From contig NC_089179.1 of assembly GCF_947507565.1 (NCBI RefSeq), forward strand, positions 2,311,747 to 2,375,746: a DNA stretch of 64,000 nucleotides, given 5' to 3'. The stretch is from Oscarella lobularis. Taxonomy: Eukaryota; Porifera; Homoscleromorpha; Homosclerophorida; Oscarellidae. Below, one piece after another: positions 1 through 11,171 of this stretch. The translations under genes were made by a program, and so were the position numbers. The notes beneath the pieces were generated by a model that was given only the letters and a program-made list of their open reading frames with translations, ran no database searches and was not told the DNA's origin. The stretch's first letter is position 1; the number at the start of each line of letters is the position of its first letter.

Positions 1-304
1 CTGGGCAGACCCGGTAGAGAAGGGTTGCTCGCAGTGCTGACTCATGATGCAACGTAATTCCCAATTGCCGCAAGGTTTCTCTTGCCCAACCCAAGAACTT
101 CTCAACCTCGACAAGGTAATTGTCGACGGTAATGGCCCTAACGTCTATGTAGCACACTCCCACAAAAGTATGGAATCGCCACGGTTTCTCTTCGGTCATA
201 TAAGGTGACGCTTGTTCCACAGTTTTTGTCTCAAACCGACTTTCAATTCTAACTTTAAAGAGGGTTAATATACTGTATCTTGAAACTCTTTTCGTCGAAG
301 ACAT
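1..304 (-). CDS. partial hypothetical protein, runs off the window edge
   Basis: An open frame starts at an ATG (302-304) and stays open for about 101 codons to the window start, so its C-terminus lies outside. The start of the protein is basic (MSSTKRVSRYS). A mixed hydrophobic and charged part follows, with motifs WRFHTFVGVCYIDV and VEKFLGWARETLRQLGI, which look like real protein rather than random translation. I do not recognise a family. No intron or promoter signal is evident. It could equally be one exon of a larger gene. Confidence 0.35.
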   Translation of the reverse strand, partial: MSSTKRVSRYSILTLFKVRIESRFETKTVEQASPYMTEEKPWRFHTFVGVCYIDVRAITVDNYLVEVEKFLGWARETLRQLGITLHHESALRATLLYRVCP

Positions 305-1318
305 CTTTTTAGCAAATAGTCAGGCGCTGCTCTTACTTATCATAAGAAAAGTTGTAAATTTTAATCATTTTGAGATTGCCTTGCCCGTTCTTCCCAAACT
401 TCAATGCATGTTTCCACCAAAGTTGTACTTTGGGTCGGGACGACTGTCCAACGGAGTGAAATTAACGTAGGTGTCTGCTGTAATGTCATCTGGTAAATGC
501 ACAGGTGAATGCAGTTTGAAAACAAATAAAAACTGCGCCGACAGAGAAATTGACACGTCAAAAACATTGCTCGGCCATCCGGCATATTTTGCCACGCAAT
601 CTTTGACAGATGGATGCTGCTTAAATCAGAAAAAAACGCGGGCGCAGTTTGCAGCCGTAATCAGTAATCCTAATGAAAGGCACCTCAAGCTGACACAAAA
701 CAATGCACAAATTGATCAAAGGGAAAGGCCGAGGATTGCCCACAGAGAGCCACAGACGATCGCCTTCCGATGGCACCACAATATTCCCACACAAAGCACA
801 AATTCTGCAGAACTGATTCTTGAAGTTTTCAACGTCGTCTGGTTTATTTTAGAACACACTGAACGAGCGTTTATTTGAATGTTTTCTTTAATAACAAGAT
901 TACATTTTCGCTTAAAAGTCTTACTTTTTAAGAGTAAGGGCAGTCAGTGTAAGGGGTATATGGCGCGTGGAATTATTGATCAACAAAAAATACAAAGTCG
1001 TCGATCCCGGCGAAGGAAATGGCGAATTGGCGTCGTCGTCGTAGGTCACGACGAGAGCGCCAGGCACTGAATTTCCGCTGCCTGCTGACAGCCTGCCGAT
1101 CATGCTAAGCCTCTTTCGCCCATTGCGTCGCAATCCTCATCCTGCTGCGGGAGCAGGCTGATTTATGCAAAGCTCTCCGGCGTCATTTCGCCTCGGGCGA
1201 AAGAGAGCCGAAAGAGAAAAGCAGCGGTCGCTGAAAAACGACAAATTTGAAACAGAATCGAATTCGCGAAGATCAACATTTCTCCTGACTGTAAGAAGAT
1301 GAAGCCGGGCCCGACGTG
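305..1318. other. no firm gene; weak exon-like stretches
   Basis: A plus-strand frame at 471-878 is open but has no recognisable motif. On the opposite strand, about 640-850, a short open stretch contains CRICALCGN, a CxxCxxC pattern that could be a zinc-binding exon. Neither is strong enough to call. Confidence 0.2.
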
Positions 1319-1952
1319 ATGCGCGCAGCGCAAGACAGATTCGTCAACGGTGGCGTGATCCCGCCCAATGAGGAAACCTTTCTCCTCGACGGGAACGTTT
1401 CAAAGTTGTACGACGAGCCAGGAACACGAAGTAAGGTGCTAATTGAGTTAAGATCACTTCTGATAAGGATGCTTTTGGCCTTCACTTCTGGACTTTTAAA
1501 AACAAGCAGATCTTCGCCGTTCGACGGCGGGAGTACGAAAGCGCCGAAGACATAATCACAACCCGTGGCTGGGGTCACGCTGCGGGCATTGTGCTATCAC
1601 CAGTTCAATCAAGCCCCTCGATCCGATGCAGAACGCCACCAAGACGATGCTCGAAAAATTGGAAGCGTTGCAATCCGATGTGAACGACATCAAATTCAAA
1701 GTCAACGAATTGGCAGCAAATGCGTCGCAAATGGAGCGACTTCCAGAGACTTTTAAGTGCACAATTTGCCTTGAGCCGCTGGCAAATTTGGTTGTCATAA
1801 CAACATGCTGCGTCAGCAACTTTGGCTGTCGTCGATGCGCCGACGAGTTCCTGGAAAGATCCAAATGCCCCCTCTCTCGGTGCAACTTGAGGGATTCTTT
1901 CCGCCTCGCTAAAAATGATGTACTTTCTTTGGGGCGCAGGTCACAGCCATAA
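1319..1952 (+). CDS. RING-type (all-cysteine variant) protein, two exons
   Basis: Probable E3 ubiquitin ligase of the small single-RING type. Exon 1 starts at the ATG at 1319 and can end at 1435 before GTGCTA. Exon 2 starts at 1632 after GATGCAG in the same phase (intron 1436-1631, 196 nt). Exon 2 opens with an amphipathic helix (KTMLEKLEALQSDVNDIKFK), then the RING core: CTIC, a CC pair, GCRRC and CPLSRC, with all zinc ligands apparently Cys. The frame stops at 1952. A Pro/Ser/Glu-rich frame begins right after an AG at 1939 and runs to about 2158. The two are offset by one base near 1930, so either a very short intron or an indel separates the RING from its tail. The long antisense frame here is a shadow. 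Confidence 0.55.
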
Positions 1953-2159
1953 CAAACCCAGGTGTGGCTGCTGAAGCCAGTGGAAGTTCTCAGCAGGAGC
2001 CGGAAGTGCAACCGGTCATATCGCCACCGTCGTCGCCTAAGATCAGCACGCCCTTTGCGCGCCCGTTGCGCGCGTGCCGCGACACTTTGTTGACTTTCCT
2101 TTTCCTTTTGGCTTTTGAGTTTGTGTCTTTGCCTTTGTCTTTGCAGAACATTTGATTTG

Positions 2160-3480
2160 AGTTCCAAACACAAAATAAAAGAACCTTGAGCAATCTCATG
2201 GCTAGGTTTGAGCTTAGTCAATTTTTATTAACAATTTGAATGTCGCTCTTGCCCGGACAACGATGAGATGAAAAAAGTTTCTTCATTCTCCTGGCGGTAT
2301 CACGTTGCCCTGCCTAATTATTCTCAGAGGATGTATTTAGCTTCTTATAGAAAAGACCTTTAAATTCTTTGTCCTTGGTGACTGTGAGTTTCTTTCCAGA
2401 ATTATTAGAATATCTAGAGCTTCCGGTAAGTTACCAGTAGTATTCTAAATAGAACGACTCCACATTCTAAGCTCCACCGAAGACGACTTTCAGACGCCGT
2501 TGGAAGTTAGAGGCAGCAGTCAAAAATAGGTTGCTCACCACACTGCGAGAAGATTAGTCGCGTTTCTCCAATGCTAGCTGTAAGGGGGATTCAAGGAAAT
2601 TTGTGAGTTACAGCAGACCAAATAATTGACATACCATGCATTCTGTACAGTCGATTCGCCGTAAAAACGGCGCCCGACGCAAAAGCGGGAAGAAACATGT
2701 AGGTCATGTGATTGCGACTCAATTTCGACAGACGATTTCGAACAGAGTCAACCCACAATAACATTTCAAAAGACAAACCTCGTCCAGCTCAACTTCCGTC
2801 TTTGCCATCGTTTCACGCTGACCATCGAACGAACCAAAAACGAAAGGAAAAGTGAATCGTTGGGTCAAAGCGAAGGGGGAACAATTTTTATCTTCGCCAT
2901 GATATGCGCTCACGCTATTTAATGGATCACGAGACCACTCTGGACCAAAGAACGCAGATTCGTATTAACATTCTGACTCAGAACCGTAAAAGGATACTGA
3001 TAAAGAGCGCTAATTAATTTATGATGACAATGATGGAAGCTTCGTAATTTGTTTACAATCCATCGAGCAGTTTTTGCGCGTCAACTTTCTTTGTTTCGAG
3101 GCGAAATCGCCGTAAACTCGCCACACCACTCAGGCGAAAGTTCGCCTCGATGCGCGCTGGCGTTTCGCCTCGGATCCGTGTGCGGCTTTCGGATCGCGGA
3201 CTAATTAATTGCCCTCGATGTCGCTCGAATGCGATCGCCAACGAAAAAAACTTCCCACCCAAAGTATAATATTATCACAGAAAAAATAACGAACACGGAC
3301 AGAGATAACGCATAGGCGCACACAAAAAGTCTCATGCCCTACGGCGCGCAGCGCAAAGGCGCCTGAGAAAGTTGCTTCCCGCGCTTGGAGTGTTTGGCGC
3401 GCTTGGCGTCGTGCTCGGCGCGCTGAAGCGTTGTCGAACGTAGCGTCATCCGGACGCGAGATAGTTCTTTTTCGGGAGCC
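2160..3480. other. no recognisable gene
   Basis: On the minus strand a short frame beginning near 2810 (MAKTEVELDE followed by GTTTGT, a possible donor) could be a first exon, but no partner exon is visible. The rest is AT-rich sequence plus a GC-richer patch (3050-3260) with no motif. Confidence 0.2.
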
Positions 3481-3540
3481 CTCCTGGCGGCAGCGTGAGC
3501 TGCCGCCAGGAGGGGGTTCCTTGTCGGGTTTTCATCGGCG

Positions 3541-3642
3541 TTAACTACGGCGGAGAGGGTCCTTCGTCGACTTTCCTTGTCGGCGGCAGCGTTAACTACG
3601 GCGGAGGGGGTTCTTCGTCGACTTTTCCGTCGGCGGAAGAGC
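3541..3642. repeat. two-copy tandem repeat, 51-bp period
   Basis: Two near-identical copies begin with TTAACTACGGCGGAG at 3541 and 3592. In one plus-strand frame they encode a 17-residue Gly/Ser-rich repeat with VNYGG at each start. A short frame spans 3495-3698, but with only two copies and no other domain I call the repeat, not a gene. Confidence 0.6.
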
Positions 3643-3699
3643 TAAAGGCGGCGCAGAGGGTCTTTCGGAAGCCTCGTCGTTGTCGGTTTTGTCGTTGAC

Positions 3700-4828
3700 G
3701 GTCTCGTCGTAGTCGTTGTCGGTTTTGTGTGATAAGACCACCTTCGTCATGGGAAGGTTCAAGAACGGATTATCATTTCATTTCGCGCCGCTTTGGTGCA
3801 CATCATTATGACCTAAAAATGACAAATTAATCTTTAGTTTTCTAGGGTCTTTGACTTACGATAATCCATTTAGGCTCGTGTATGGACTTCACGAGGAAGT
3901 CTTGGGCCGCTTCTTTAATGATTTTCCTGTTCCCTGTCTTATTCGCATTCTTGAAGTCCATCGCGCAGACATGGGACTCGAAACTCAGGATTTCTTCCCT
4001 GCGAAGACGTTGACGCTCATCGTAGTTTCGTGTGACGTTCAGATTTTACCTCACTGACATGATTGGATCTTCTTCGCCATTACTGGCACTGTCAGTCTTG
4101 ACTCGACGAGTTCGCTCTCATCGCATCACAAACAAATAAACTTCGCCGTCGAAGGTCGCACCGACATACGGCATTTCAAGTCCGCTCAAGGACAGAACAA
4201 CGTCACGGTGGGTGGTTTCTTTGGCGTAGTAGTTCTCTTCATTACTTCTACCTCAATCAAGCGCAGGAGCAAATAAACCTTAATTTTCTATAAAAAAATT
4301 ATTTTATTAATTATTAGCAACTGTGTCAGATTTTAAAGTGCATACAACTTCTACTGTTATCCTTCCAACTCGCATCTTGTACCAGGCGAGCGAATTGTGC
4401 TAGAGCAGCGTCTGATTTTCAAAGTATTCAATTTGCCGCTTCGTCACTAGCAACATGGCATCAACGTCGTTCAAAGCGCTTATGTCTATATGGGACACTG
4501 ATTTCGTTTGGCCGAATTTTGCTTTGGTCCTAGCTTGTCACCTAAACTCGCGGACAAGCTAAATCTTAAAGGCTTTCCTTTTGCGAGATGACTGAATTGG
4601 GTTATAAACCACTCTTTTCTTTAGACGAAAGACATTCTTGGCGCTTTTGCCTTTCAAAATTCTCCACTTTGCCGCGTTGACGCGCAAATAATTTTTTTCA
4701 CTGGTGCTTGTTTGACGCCGTTTCAAGTCGCTTTGTCTTATTTACAATTTGTCCCTGCACGCTTTGTTTTGATTTCTTAATTAATAGTGTTCATAGGCTT
4801 TCCTATAAGTACGTGTCTCAACTCTTGA
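3700..4828. other. no recognisable gene
   Basis: AT-rich. A 68-codon plus-strand frame at 3851-4057 has no family signature. No RNA gene or repeat is seen. Confidence 0.2.
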
Positions 4829-5140
4829 ATGCTACTAAGGCGGTGCAACGCCTGTGGAGCAAACAAAGCCGCTCAACATTACTGTTCCGTTTGCAGGGAG
4901 ATACAGGAGCAAAAAGGATTCGAGGTCAGCTTCTCTAAGTATCTCTGCTCTGACGGCTCCTCAGATGTACACTCACGTGAGGCCATCGAAGATGCTTCTT
5001 CCGCGACATCACAAGAGGCCGATTGGTACGTCATTGCGGTGAAGGGTCACACAAAGGCGGAGCGACTACGTCTACATTACGAAGACGTCCTAGAATGCGG
5101 CTCGGAAGACGTTCGGATGGTGAGAAAAAGGACGTCGTAG
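4829..5140 (+). CDS. small cysteine-motif protein of unknown function
   Basis: An ATG at 4829 opens a 103-residue frame. Residues 6-22 hold two CxxC pairs (CNACG and CSVC, about 13 apart), the layout of a small zinc ribbon or treble-clef finger. An acidic Ser-rich middle follows, then WYVIAVKGHTKAERLRLHYE. The frame closes at TAG 5138-5140. The cysteine spacing is seen directly; zinc binding is inferred. It could be an exon of a longer gene. No neighbour suggests a pathway. Confidence 0.4.
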   Translation: MLLRRCNACGANKAAQHYCSVCREIQEQKGFEVSFSKYLCSDGSSDVHSREAIEDASSATSQEADWYVIAVKGHTKAERLRLHYEDVLECGSEDVRMVRKRTS

Positions 5141-5406
5141 ACATTAAACGGTCAAGGGCAGTATTAGTGCGATGCAGAGCTCGTTTACTCGTTTCTTTGG
5201 AGGTGTGGTTCGTGCGTACATAAATATATCAATGAAAATGTACGGGCTTTCGTTCAGTTTTGAGACGCTCTCGCTGGCGACGTCGCCAGTGCAGCCTGCT
5301 TTTAGCCATGTTGCTATACCACAAACTTGGACAAACAGAGGCAAATTGATAAATACGAAACTATGAATAAAATATATTAAATTGCATAATGCTTGAAAAC
5401 TGGTAT

Positions 5407-5588
5407 GTCTCAGAAGCTCTCAGACAGGATCTCAGACAGGGTCTCAAAATGGGGTCTCCGTAGGTCTTAATAGAAGTCTCGGTAGGTCTCAATAGGGGCC
5501 TCGGTACGTCTCAAAAGGGGTCTAAATATGTCTAAGATGGGGTCTCAGTATATCTCAACAGGGTTCTCAATAGGTCTCAGACGGGGTT
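5407..5588. repeat. degenerate short tandem repeat (GGTCTCNNTAG type)
   Basis: A run of imperfect copies of a short unit containing GGTCTC or GTCTCA followed by AGTAGG, AATAGGG or AGACGGG. The period drifts and no coding frame passes through. Confidence 0.55.
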
Positions 5589-5854
5589 AGATTCTATATT
5601 GCTTTAGTTTGACGTTGTCTGCAGTGAAACTACGCGGCAGCGAAAGGAGACGTCATCGTTCGGCGGCGAAGTCGACGAACGCAAAGGTCCCAGCCATTGG
5701 AAAGATCTTCTTTCCATCGAGAGGTTGTCGGCCGATTATAGCCAGAATGATGCGAGCAATTGCTCAATTGATGCAGGAACTTGAGTTTGGAGATGGCCCT
5801 TGCAGAGAACCTACTGAGCTTTCTTACTTTGTTTAATATTAGTTTGTTCCTACT

Positions 5855-6480
5855 TTATTTCTGAAACTTCTGAAGATGAAAGCCCGTCGAAGCTGACGCG
5901 ACACGCTGAAAGCAGTGACCGTTTTTTTGACGAATCGTTCGACAGCATCGTTCCTTTCCGATTGCTCCTTCCGTGATTACGCAAACGCTGTATCCTCCGC
6001 CGCTATTCCAGCACCGACACCTAAGGCTATTGCATCTCCCGCGATTGACGAAACGACTGCTAGCGCGAATGCGTCTGCCGCCATCGATCGACGACTCGTA
6101 GCGATAATGCCATGGCCGCAATTCCAGCAAGGCCTCCCAATTTAGCCGCGACGAATTCTGGCACAGATGCCTCTGCCGATATTCGAGCATCTTGTTTGCT
6201 TGCGCGGCGCGATCGATAGAGACGCGACGGATTTTTTGGTTTCGGTTGTCGTTGTGTTTTCCCATGCGGGCGCGGGGTACCCACGTCGTGCGACATTTTT
6301 CTGACCCGCGGTGGACTTAACGGGAAGATTTGGGTGTGGCGAGCGGACGACGTCGATGCCGCTCGGTTGGCTTGGCCGGAGATCCGGGCGCGTGGCGTTG
6401 TGGTTGAGTTGTTGGTGGTGGCCGACAGCGGGCGGCAAAGGAGACCGATGGGCACGACAGACGGCTGATCTGAGACGAGG
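5855..6480. other. GC-rich stretch, Ala/Pro-rich frames, no firm gene
   Basis: Both strands are open over several hundred bases, a consequence of composition. The plus frame at 5915-6145 is rich in Ala, Pro, Thr and Ser; the minus frames are Arg-rich. No domain is recognised. It may be the 5' leader of the gag remnant that follows. Confidence 0.2.
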
Positions 6481-6485
6481 CTGGC

Positions 6486-7127
6486 TTGGTGGGCGGTGGC
6501 GCTAATCGGTCGTCTGGGGCGTTTCTAGGAAAAATCCCTGTGGTAGACGACGATCTCCTGACGAACGGAGAAGCGGGCGCGTCGGCAGCGGGAGCGGGCG
6601 TTTCTTCCGCCGTTGGGCGGCCGTCGGAGGTGCTGCGTACGAGGGAAAAAGAGGCGGTGTCGTTGCTAGCGAAAGCGCCAAAAGGGGCGGCGTTCGCGAA
6701 AGCTGCTACGCCGGCGACTTTTATCCTGGACTAAGGCATCGCTATTCTAAGAAAGGTGGTGGCAAGTATTGCGTCCAAGCAGTTTGTGGACATGGCGGAG
6801 GTCCTGGCGGAGAACGTCAGCCCGGTGGCCACGCTGAAGGAGGCCAATCCGTTGAGTGATCTAGTTCCGGGAACCCGCAGAAAGCTCTACCCGGTTCCGG
6901 ATCTGACGAGTTGGGCCGCCTGCTTTACGGCGTACACAATCATTCGGTGTTCAAGACATTGCGACGACGCGACGATGCTGCTCGCCTACCTGCGGCTGAT
7001 TTTGCAGGAGACGATGAGTCAGACGATGAATCAGAACATCCAGACGAAAGCATCAGGTCCTGTAGAGATGTGGGCCAAGATGTGGGCGATCTCTACAAAG
7101 ATTGAACTTCCGAACCCAAACGAATAG
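6486..7127 (+). pseudogene. decayed Gag of a DIRS/Ngaro-like tyrosine-recombinase retrotransposon
   Basis: Compared by eye with the fuller copy at 52.7-53.9 kb, the same block order is present. An Ala-rich leader is followed by KQFVDMAEVLAENV (against GAFVDMAELLPDNL in the other copy), then TSWAACFTAYTII (against SAWVQCFATNVAI) and LLAYLRLILQE (against MLAYMRLLVRE). One in-frame TAA (6732-6734) interrupts the frame between the leader and the conserved block, and the C-terminal zinc-knuckle region is missing. The RT, RNase H and recombinase regions are absent from the flanks, so this is a truncated relic. Confidence 0.7.
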
Positions 7128-7766
7128 CTTTGTTTTTGACTTGCCTGTTATATTGCCTCACGTCGTGTACTCAAAATGGTTCTTCACATATAAGCGCATG
7201 CGCCTATATCGGAATGAACACGTTAATTTGTCGTGAAAGCCTGTTTTCACGTCGAAGCGCAAGCGCTTTTATTTGCGGTAATCCGGTTTGCGCAAAAAAC
7301 TTTACTTGCGCAACAAAAAATATTCGTTCGCAACAGCCGCGCCCGCGCAATGAAGCATGCGCAATAGCTTTATCACGGGATTTTGTGCTCTGAGCGGACT
7401 TGGCACGCGCCCTACTGGCAGGAGAATGAACTTCCAGCGTCGTCAAGACAGCGCCGCTCGCCGATCGTGCGTTTATCCGCGGAAGGAGAACATGAGACGA
7501 CGGTCAGATGGCGCAGTCGTTGCCTTTCGTCATGTCGCTCAACGCCTGACAACGAATTGCTCAACAAACGTCGTTCTCGGTCAAGTTGGCGCTTCACCAA
7601 GACGACAGTGCGGTTCTCTGTACGATGCTTCACTCATGAAAGTGTAGAGGACGTTCTTGCTAGTGTTAGTGAGCTGTCAAGCGAAGAAGTCTCTCCTTCG
7701 CGGGTTAAGAACGGAGCGAGAACCCATTCGCGGACTCAGGTTGCCTTCGTCGGGTGACGACGAGGT
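7128..7766. other. open frames without a recognisable family
   Basis: A plus-strand frame 7383-7757 (124 codons, many Arg and Ser) is the longest. It lies between two retroelement relics and ends where the Penelope-like remnant begins. I see no motif and do not call a gene. Confidence 0.2.
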
Positions 7767-8399
7767 TCACCGGCTACGTTGTGGTATGCTCGTATATAAC
7801 GAGGTTACGTCATTAGTGACTAGATACTTAAAAGGTGGCAATTTCGTTCGTTTGACATGACTAATAAATTGTTTACTATCCTGTATATACAAATTTTTAG
7901 TCTGAGCAATCGGGTTCATATTATGGTCTAGGTAATCATCAGATAATCTCTCTGATGGCCTGGAACACCCAGACACTGTAGGTCGGTATTTATAGGATTT
8001 TTATGAATTTTTGGTAAAAAGTTTGTGTTTCGTTCTTACGTTTGTAGGGTCTCGTCGAAGGTAATCTGAAGTGACGCCGTCAATGGCGTGTTTTTCTAAC
8101 GCTTTATCGACGTAGTCGTTGATCGCACGTACGAGAGACAATATGAGATCTCCTGATAGAATTTCGTAAGTCCGTTCGTCCGATAGGTGAAGGATCGCTA
8201 GCTGGAAATAACCTTCTATATTCATAACGACGACTTGTGATCCTTTATCTGCTATAAGGTCCAAGGCCCGTTGACATTTCCAAAGACGCACCGCTACTCC
8301 CGCAGGCTTTTCGTATTTACAAAGATACGCGCTTTGAAATGGGAAAGCTGATGATCTAATTCCGCAACGAGGACGGGGTTGACTGCGGCGGTTCTTCAC
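7767..8399 (-). pseudogene. Penelope-like element reverse transcriptase remnant
   Basis: The minus strand carries ordered signatures of the Penelope-like RT. LIADKGSQVVVMN is the element's version of the usual ADKGxxVVVMD block. Then come FLPKIHKNP in a second frame, RPTVSGCSRPSERLSD, and VTNDVTSLYTSIPQ, the RT motif containing the first catalytic Asp. Two frame changes are needed near 8010-7985, so it is a pseudogene. The sequence breaks off right after SIPQ, before the YxDD box, and no GIY-YIG endonuclease is seen. Family knowledge places these motifs in the N-terminal half of the RT. Confidence 0.75.
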
Positions 8400-8402
8400 G
8401 TT

Positions 8403-8591
8403 TTTGTACCAAGGATTCAGTCCATTAAGGCTATTCAGCTGAAAGAAGAGAGATTAAATCTGGAGTTCGATGAGAAGATGCAGGAAATAGGCGAAGAACT
8501 AGAAGAGACTTACGACTCTGATCAAGAGAAGATCAAAAAGAAGATGAAGAAGAAGTCGATCAAGACGACGATTAATAGGACTCACATATAG
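8403..8591 (+). CDS. short, highly charged open frame
   Basis: About 60 codons rich in Glu and Lys, including KEERLNLEFDEKMQEIGEE and KKKMKKKS, predicted as a helical or coiled segment. The composition is unlike its neighbours, and no start context or partner exon is seen. It may be an exon or chance. Confidence 0.2.
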   Translation, partial: FVPRIQSIKAIQLKEERLNLEFDEKMQEIGEELEETYDSDQEKIKKKMKKKSIKTTINRTHI

Positions 8592-9080
8592 AAGCGCTGA
8601 GGCTACCAAAGAATAAAATTCCATGTCCATGTAAAATGCCATGCGCCAATTGAACGCCACCGTCTCGCTCCTACGAAAAATTAGAACGCCATGGCGTTCT
8701 ATTCGAGGAAATACGGTATGTCAAAGACAATTTCAAAAGACTTTATCGTGAGTTTGACCATCTCATTGACAATCGGCCTGGTCCCTATTGGAAAACCACG
8801 CCCGGAAGAACGGAGAGAAAGAAGTAGTCCCAAACAGAAGAAACGGGTAAAAGTAAAACTAACCTAAGAATAGTTACGTTGACGTTCAGTTAAATGGCGT
8901 CGTTTGACGCGATAGCGTCAGCTAGTAAGTTAAGAGTATTTAGTAAGCGCGAACGTTTGACGTTTCACGTCTACTTTGACATGCTTACATTTACTTGCAC
9001 TAATCGCTAACGTTGAGCGAAAACTAAGTAATCTCTGTTATTCATTAAAGAAAAAGATTCGTATAAACCTTTGTTCAGGG

Positions 9081-9580
9081 TGTTCTAAAATAGACACTGT
9101 TCTAAAATAGTGCCATCTTAGGAGGAACTATATTAGAACAGGACTACATTAGAACAGACGCTGTTTCAGCGTGCACCCATGCAGGCCATGCACGGTAGCT
9201 ACCAGGCGGTGACTGGCATGAGTCTTCATCTGTTTCTGTACTGAAAAGAGGTTGTTCTAAAATAGACCCTGTATATAGTGCCATCTTAGAAGGAACTATA
9301 TTAGAACAGGACTATATAAGAACAGAAAGTTATTGTCCCATTTTCACCCTCTTTGTATGACAAGACGTCCCAATCAATAAAAAATAAATTTCATCACTTT
9401 ACAGTATGTATGCTGGTGTAAAACGTCGTAAAATTTTCTAAAAATCGCTAATTGAGTTACGAGGCCGTTGTCAGGGATGGTTACGTATCTTAACCTAGTT
9501 AGCTACTGCGCAAGCACCTTACATCATTGAGCGTTGCTGTTCTATTAAATATAGTCCCGATGTAATATAGTGACTTCACA
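9081..9580. repeat. repeat cluster with TGTTCTAAAATAG inverted modules
   Basis: Two modules (9081-9157 and 9253-9325) each begin TGTTCTAAAATAG and end with its inverse, ACTATATTAGAACAGGACTA plus AGAACAG. The last part (9464-9580) is a near-copy of 28344-28455, including the GCTACTGCGCAAGCACCTTA core, and ends in a related TGTTCT...TATAGTCC...AATATAG motif. This looks like a family of short non-autonomous elements. Confidence 0.6.
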
Positions 9581-9768
9581 TCACTTAAAGATTTGTACTT
9601 GAGATGAAGACACAGCCGAATTACCGATGGATGCCGGCGTATCTGACGGCGATCCTTCACTTGTAATGCCTGAATTTGCTGCTCCCAACCTTACACGTAA
9701 AAGTGAACTGTCAGAGCATCCGTCCATTACTTCCTGGGTCTTTTCTATTTTCGACGTCTTGGAGCCCG

Positions 9769-10400
9769 TCATCCAATACAACACCGGATGTTTCTAACGA
9801 CTTTTGCGCCATTCTTTTTGTATTTTAGTTCGGTTGAATTGAGGCGTGACTTTATATTCTTTACGCGGAGACGTCTTTCCGGCATGTTAAGGTACAGGAA
9901 ATTGGTATTGCTGTTACTTCTTAGTGAACTACCAGGTGACTTCTGCATTTCTTTTAAACGCTTAGAAACTTTCAGAAGCGTGCCACGGTATTTTCTGCAG
10001 CTGCAACACCGCGCAAGTAGAGGACTTAACTGTTTGGCATTCAGTTGATTTTGGATACTGTGCAGTGATGCTGGCTGCAGTAGTTTTTTCCGCGAGGAGA
10101 GAGAAGCCTTCCTTTTCTTGCAATTGCGAGATCCAAAAAACGTCATTTCCAGGACAAAAGGAAGCTGAGCTCACTCTCGTTAAAAGATCATTGACTGTAC
10201 TGCAGGCTGCAGGTGATACGGTTAGGAAGAGATCTGAATATAGGATTGGTGAGGGGCACGGGGCGGTCAAAACAGCAAACACGCCAAGTGAGGTCAGTGT
10301 CAATTATGACGTTGTGGGAGGCGGCAGTCTCGCCGGTCTCAGTTGAAAGTAAGTTAACCTTGTAAATGTGCAGCCCTTCCAACGTTTTTTGCAAAGCCAT
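9769..10400 (-). pseudogene. remnant of a transposase-like gene family common in corals and sponges
   Basis: Reading down the minus strand, several frames carry ordered pieces I associate with a large uncharacterised cnidarian/sponge family. They are an all-beta piece with HNVIIDTDLTWRVCCFDRPV, then SVSSASFCPGND, then CSCRKYRGTLLKV, then FLYLNMPERRLRVKNIKSR followed by a basic coiled segment. The CxxCRKYRxTL plus YLxxPE order is the best signature. The pieces lie in different frames with stops between them, so the copy is broken. A Lys-rich helical frame at 10482-10715 may be an upstream part. Family recall is from memory, with no database check. Confidence 0.45.
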
Positions 10401-10715
10401 TTCAGTACTATCGACGTTTCACTGATTCAAGAGTATCCTTGTCAGCTGATGGTTGGGCCTAATGATTATGAATGTTCCACATCACTTATATAATTTTGTG
10501 TCTACTCTACGTATAACTTTTCGGATTTTTTCCTGTAACGCCTTTTTTGGCTTACAAGACTGCTCATACTTCGGCGTCTTGGTCGAATTTTTTGGTGGGA
10601 TCGACAAAGAAAATTTTCTTTTCCTCATGTTCAGTCGGCTGCGGGATACAGTAAACATTACTTTTGAACTGTTAGATAGTTTTGCAAATCTTCGGGAAAG
10701 TCGGTAAAATACCAC

Positions 10716-11171
10716 GAATTAACGTACTTTCACAAACTAATTCCCCCGTATGTGGACAACTAACCGATACTCTGCAAATGAAAATGCTCGCACGAGCTGT
10801 CTAATGCGATTACCGTTCTCCTCAGAAACAGTTGTTGTCGAAAACACGGGTGACGAAGCGAGGAAAATCCCAAAAGCGTGCGCAAGTGCGCGAGAGACAA
10901 GTAGGCGCGATTTCGAAACAGGAACGGATATTCCGGAGCAGAGAAGGCGCTAGAAAATAGCTCTATCATTACTGTATGCATCACTAGTAACGGAAAGCCG
11001 CAAAATGACCCTAACCGTCGATTAGGGAGGTTGCGAATGTACTTGTCGTCCGACGATGTGTGGGCGTGGCGAGGACACGGATTCAACGTTACAATGCACA
11101 GTCGCGTGCGTGCGTTTCCTATCCGTCTCTTCTAGCATCCATGGTGGCACCATAGATACAGATATGTATAT
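10716..11171. other. no recognisable gene
   Basis: Short overlapping frames only. Sequence complexity is ordinary up to the inverted repeat that starts near 11172. Confidence 0.2.

Noticed and set aside
1556-2221. 221-codon minus-strand frame
   Set aside because: Covers the RING gene in antisense. The plus strand has the Cys pattern and splice sites.
3495-3698. Gly/Ser repeat protein gene
   Set aside because: Two copies of a 51-bp repeat, no start context, no other domain.
5855-6455. Overlapping Arg-rich minus-strand frames
   Set aside because: GC-rich composition leaves several frames open at once; no domain or splice support.
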